A model generated the notes under the pieces. It was not told the DNA's origin, ran no database searches, and saw only the letters and a list, made by a program, of their open reading frames with translations. Shown one piece after another: positions 62,049 through 64,000 of a stretch of DNA of 64,000 nucleotides. This DNA is from CAVRXT01 sp049644285 (lineage in GTDB: Bacteria > Acidobacteriota > Terriglobia > Acidiferrales > UBA7541): NCBI GenBank assembly GCA_049644285.1, contig JBARRP010000243.1, forward strand, positions 22,139 through 86,138. The letters run 5' to 3'. The first letter of the stretch is position 1. Each line of letters starts with the position of its first letter. The position numbers and the translations under genes were made by a program.

Positions 62049-63176
62049 CTATTGCGCCGGCGCACCAGAAATTTGGGCCAGCGAGTTCGGGCGCGCTCCC
62101 TCGAGGAGGGCGAGCTGGCCGCAGGCAGCCATAACATCCTGGCCGCGCGAGTACCGCACGAAAACAAGCTGGCCCTTGTCGGCCAGAATGCGCCGGAACT
62201 CTTCGACGCGAGCCGGGTCCGGTTGCTGATACGGCAGATCGCCGGGATTCCACGGAATCAGGTTCACCTTGGCGCGCAAGTTCGAGAGTAATTTCGCGAC
62301 GCGACGCGCATCTTCCGCGCTGTCATTGAATTCCCCTAGCAGGACGTATTCAAACGTGAGGCGCTCCCACGAACGAAGCGGATAGTGGCGGCAAGCGTCG
62401 AGAAGCGTTGAAAGAGGATACTTGCGATTGATGGGCATGATCGCGTCGCGCTGTTCGTCGTTCGAAGCGTTCAGGGAAATTGCCAGCTTTGGCCGCACCC
62501 GCTCCTTCGCCAGGCGCTCGATTCCAGGGACGATTCCTGAAGTGGACAGAGTCACATGCCTCGGTGAAATACCGACGCCTTCGGGATCGAGTAGAATCCG
62601 CAGCGCCGCCACCACCGCCTCGTAGTTGAGCAGCGGCTCGCCTTGGCCCATCAGCACTACGTTTGTTTGGGGTTTGAGAGCTTCGCGGTTCTCTTCGAGC
62701 GCGACCATCACTTGGCCCAGGATTTCTCCCGCCGTCAGATTCCGAATGAGCCCGAGCGTCGCCGTCAAACAGAAATGACAATCCACCGCGCAGCCCGCTT
62801 GTGTTGAAATACAAATCGTCTGACGCTTCTCCTCCGGCATGAAAACCGCCTCGATCGTGGCGGCAGGGTGGATGGCGGAAGCTGCCTCGCTGCTTGCTGA
62901 CTCAAGAGAGAGAACGTAACGCGCTGTGCCATCAGCCGACTGGTACCGGCGAGCGGTGCTCGGAAGGGCAATCGCTGCCTCCCGCTGGAGCCGTTCGCGA
63001 AGCGGCGCCGGCAAGTTTGTCATGCCGGCAAACTTGAAATTCCTTTCCGCGTACAGCGCGTGATAAATCTGCGCGCCGCGATAGCCCGGCTCGCCCATTG
63101 ACACCGCCAGTGCGCGCAGCTCTTCTGCTGATTTCCCGAAGATACCTCCGATCTGTGGCCGAACGGGCGGAACCAT
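62049..63176 (-). CDS. rlmN: 23S rRNA/tRNA adenine C2-methyltransferase
   Basis: A radical-SAM enzyme that methylates A2503 of 23S rRNA. CAVDCHFC holds the cluster Cys triad; the methyl-carrying Cys is in VMAACGQL near the end and the other in TICISTQAGC. VVLMGQGEPLLNYEAVV and ISLNASNDEQRDAIMPINRK are core motifs. The 375-residue form starts at ATG 63176; an upstream start adds 14 residues. Confidence 0.93.
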   Translation of the reverse strand: MVPPVRPQIGGIFGKSAEELRALAVSMGEPGYRGAQIYHALYAERNFKFAGMTNLPAPLRERLQREAAIALPSTARRYQSADGTARYVLSLESASSEAASAIHPAATIEAVFMPEEKRQTICISTQAGCAVDCHFCLTATLGLIRNLTAGEILGQVMVALEENREALKPQTNVVLMGQGEPLLNYEAVVAALRILLDPEGVGISPRHVTLSTSGIVPGIERLAKERVRPKLAISLNASNDEQRDAIMPINRKYPLSTLLDACRHYPLRSWERLTFEYVLLGEFNDSAEDARRVAKLLSNLRAKVNLIPWNPGDLPYQQPDPARVEEFRRILADKGQLVFVRYSRGQDVMAACGQLALLEGARPNSLAQISGAPAQ

Positions 63177-63297
63177 GAGAGCTGCTCTGTTCGATGATAG
63201 CACGCTGCCGCGAATCAATTTCCCGCCGCTCGGCGATGCGCGCCGGGGCTATAATTGCCCGATGGAACCAATCTAAGGTTGTTTGAGGGAGGCGGCG

Positions 63298-63879
63298 ATG
63301 GGGCAGACTCTGACAATCGAAGAGTGGGTTCAGGAGTTGGGGCGCATCCCCAAAACAGAGTTCACGATTCAGCATGTCGAAAACTTCGTCCGGGAGAAGG
63401 CAATTCGCCCCGAGACGCTCTCACCCTATCTCTTTTACGCCAAGAGCCACTACACGCGGAACCTGATTCACAAGTGCGAGCTGTTTGAGATTCTGACCCT
63501 ATGTTGGGAAGTGGGGCAGGTCAGCCGCATCCACAATCACCGCGACCAGAATTGCTGGATGGCCGTGCCCATTGGGCGGCTGCGCGTGCAGAACTTTCGC
63601 GTCGATGATCGCGACAAAAGCCGCGGCACCTGCAAGCTCGTCCCCACCGACTCTTATGACATGGCCCCGGGCCATCCCGGCACGGTTCAGCCCGAACAGC
63701 CTGTGCACCAGGTCCTGAATCTGCCTGAATTCGGCCAGCGCGCTACGAGCATCCACATCTATTCGTTTCCCTATTCGACCTGCGAGGTCTATTTGCTCGA
63801 AAAAGGTGTTTATTCCGATGTCCCGCTGCACTATTCGAGCGAATATGGGAAGCTCTCTCCCGACGAAAAACTGCTCTAG
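63298..63879 (+). CDS. Cysteine dioxygenase family protein
   Basis: A cupin enzyme that oxidises L-cysteine to cysteine sulfinate (family activity). Iron ligands H79 and H81 (RIHNHRDQNCW), C86 for the Cys-Tyr crosslink and H137 (PVHQVLNLPEF) keep the mammalian enzyme spacing of the first three. The partner Tyr is in SIHIYSFPY. GAGGGAGG lies five bases before ATG 63298; a TTG at 63283 is also open. The gene is alone near the window edge. Confidence 0.88.
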   Translation: MGQTLTIEEWVQELGRIPKTEFTIQHVENFVREKAIRPETLSPYLFYAKSHYTRNLIHKCELFEILTLCWEVGQVSRIHNHRDQNCWMAVPIGRLRVQNFRVDDRDKSRGTCKLVPTDSYDMAPGHPGTVQPEQPVHQVLNLPEFGQRATSIHIYSFPYSTCEVYLLEKGVYSDVPLHYSSEYGKLSPDEKLL

Positions 63880-64000
63880 CTACTTTCCGTCGCAAAAATA
63901 GTCGATGAAGTAGTGTGTTTTGTGTGTGGGTGTGGTTGCGTTCGTGCTAAAAGATGCAGATGAGGGTCGGAAGAAAATTTCGTCACGGAGGCGACAGAGT
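63880..64000. other. Window end, no gene
   Basis: The last 121 bases follow the cysteine dioxygenase stop. GGAGGCGACAGAGT at the edge could be the ribosome site of the next gene, whose body lies outside the window. Confidence 0.4.

Overview
This window is about 60% GC bacterial chromosome. Gene content points to an Acidobacteriota genome, most likely class Terriglobia. It carries one of the very large MacB-type permeases (ADOP) that are abundant in that phylum, a VWFA-related secreted protein of acidobacterial type, a DUF5818 protein, secreted aspartyl-protease/PDZ and TPR proteins, and mreBCD-mrdA-rodA-rng in one direction. This is inference from family content; no rRNA or other taxonomic marker is present. 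I saw no tRNA, rRNA, CRISPR array, intact insertion sequence or prophage.

Layout. 0-3.7 kb: end of a substrate-binding protein gene, a TPR lipoprotein-like gene, an RRM RNA-binding protein with a 59-residue basic companion, acylphosphatase and apt. 3.8-6.3 kb: minus-strand operon ispD-ispF-(orphan glutamyl-tRNA synthetase anticodon-domain gene)-rlmB. 6.4-7.5 kb: two-gene SPFH/ribbon-helix-helix module behind a promoter containing a perfect dyad. 7.5-13.2 kb: secreted and membrane proteins (aspartyl protease-PDZ, VWA, unknown, coiled coil) and queF. 13.4-27.1 kb: cell-shape and RNA-processing block FecR-mreB-mreC-mreD // mrdA-rodA-rng. The // is a 3.5-kb decaying lectin-like gene on the opposite strand. 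rng encodes an RNase E/G whose S1 domain is split by about 437 low-complexity residues. 27.1-31.7 kb: methyltransferase, frameshifted sulfite-oxidase-like gene, folD-coaE, HtrA-type protease. 31.8-40.6 kb: DUF374 acyltransferase, FecR-like secreted protein, ETF-quinone oxidoreductase, ADOP permease, etfB-etfA. 40.6-46.7 kb: fatty-acid operon yceD-rpmF-plsX-fabD-fabG-map(frameshifted)-acpP-fabF. 46.9-55.7 kb: dGTPase-like gene, YfgM-like TPR protein, cold-shock protein, STAS antagonist and RsbW-like kinase, membrane-tethered trehalose-6-phosphate synthase with an N-terminal sensor, DUF5818 protein, hybrid histidine kinase. 55.8-64 kb: NHL propeller, penicillin-acylase-family hydrolase, a possible structured RNA, a frameshifted GAF gene, acpS, pgeF, rlmN and cysteine dioxygenase.

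How the genes work together. Fatty-acid supply (acpP, fabDFG, plsX, and acpS farther away) and ETF/ETF-QO (beta-oxidation electrons to quinone) give matched anabolic and catabolic lipid functions. The mre-mrdA-rodA set builds the rod-shaped wall. The csp, STAS/RsbW and trehalose genes look like a stress-response neighbourhood. Four loci carry frameshifts or stops (lectin, sulfite-oxidase-like, map, GAF); each could be real decay or sequence/assembly error, and I say so at each entry. Dispersed palindromes with a shared CTACAACGCCGGCG tail lie in two intergenic gaps.
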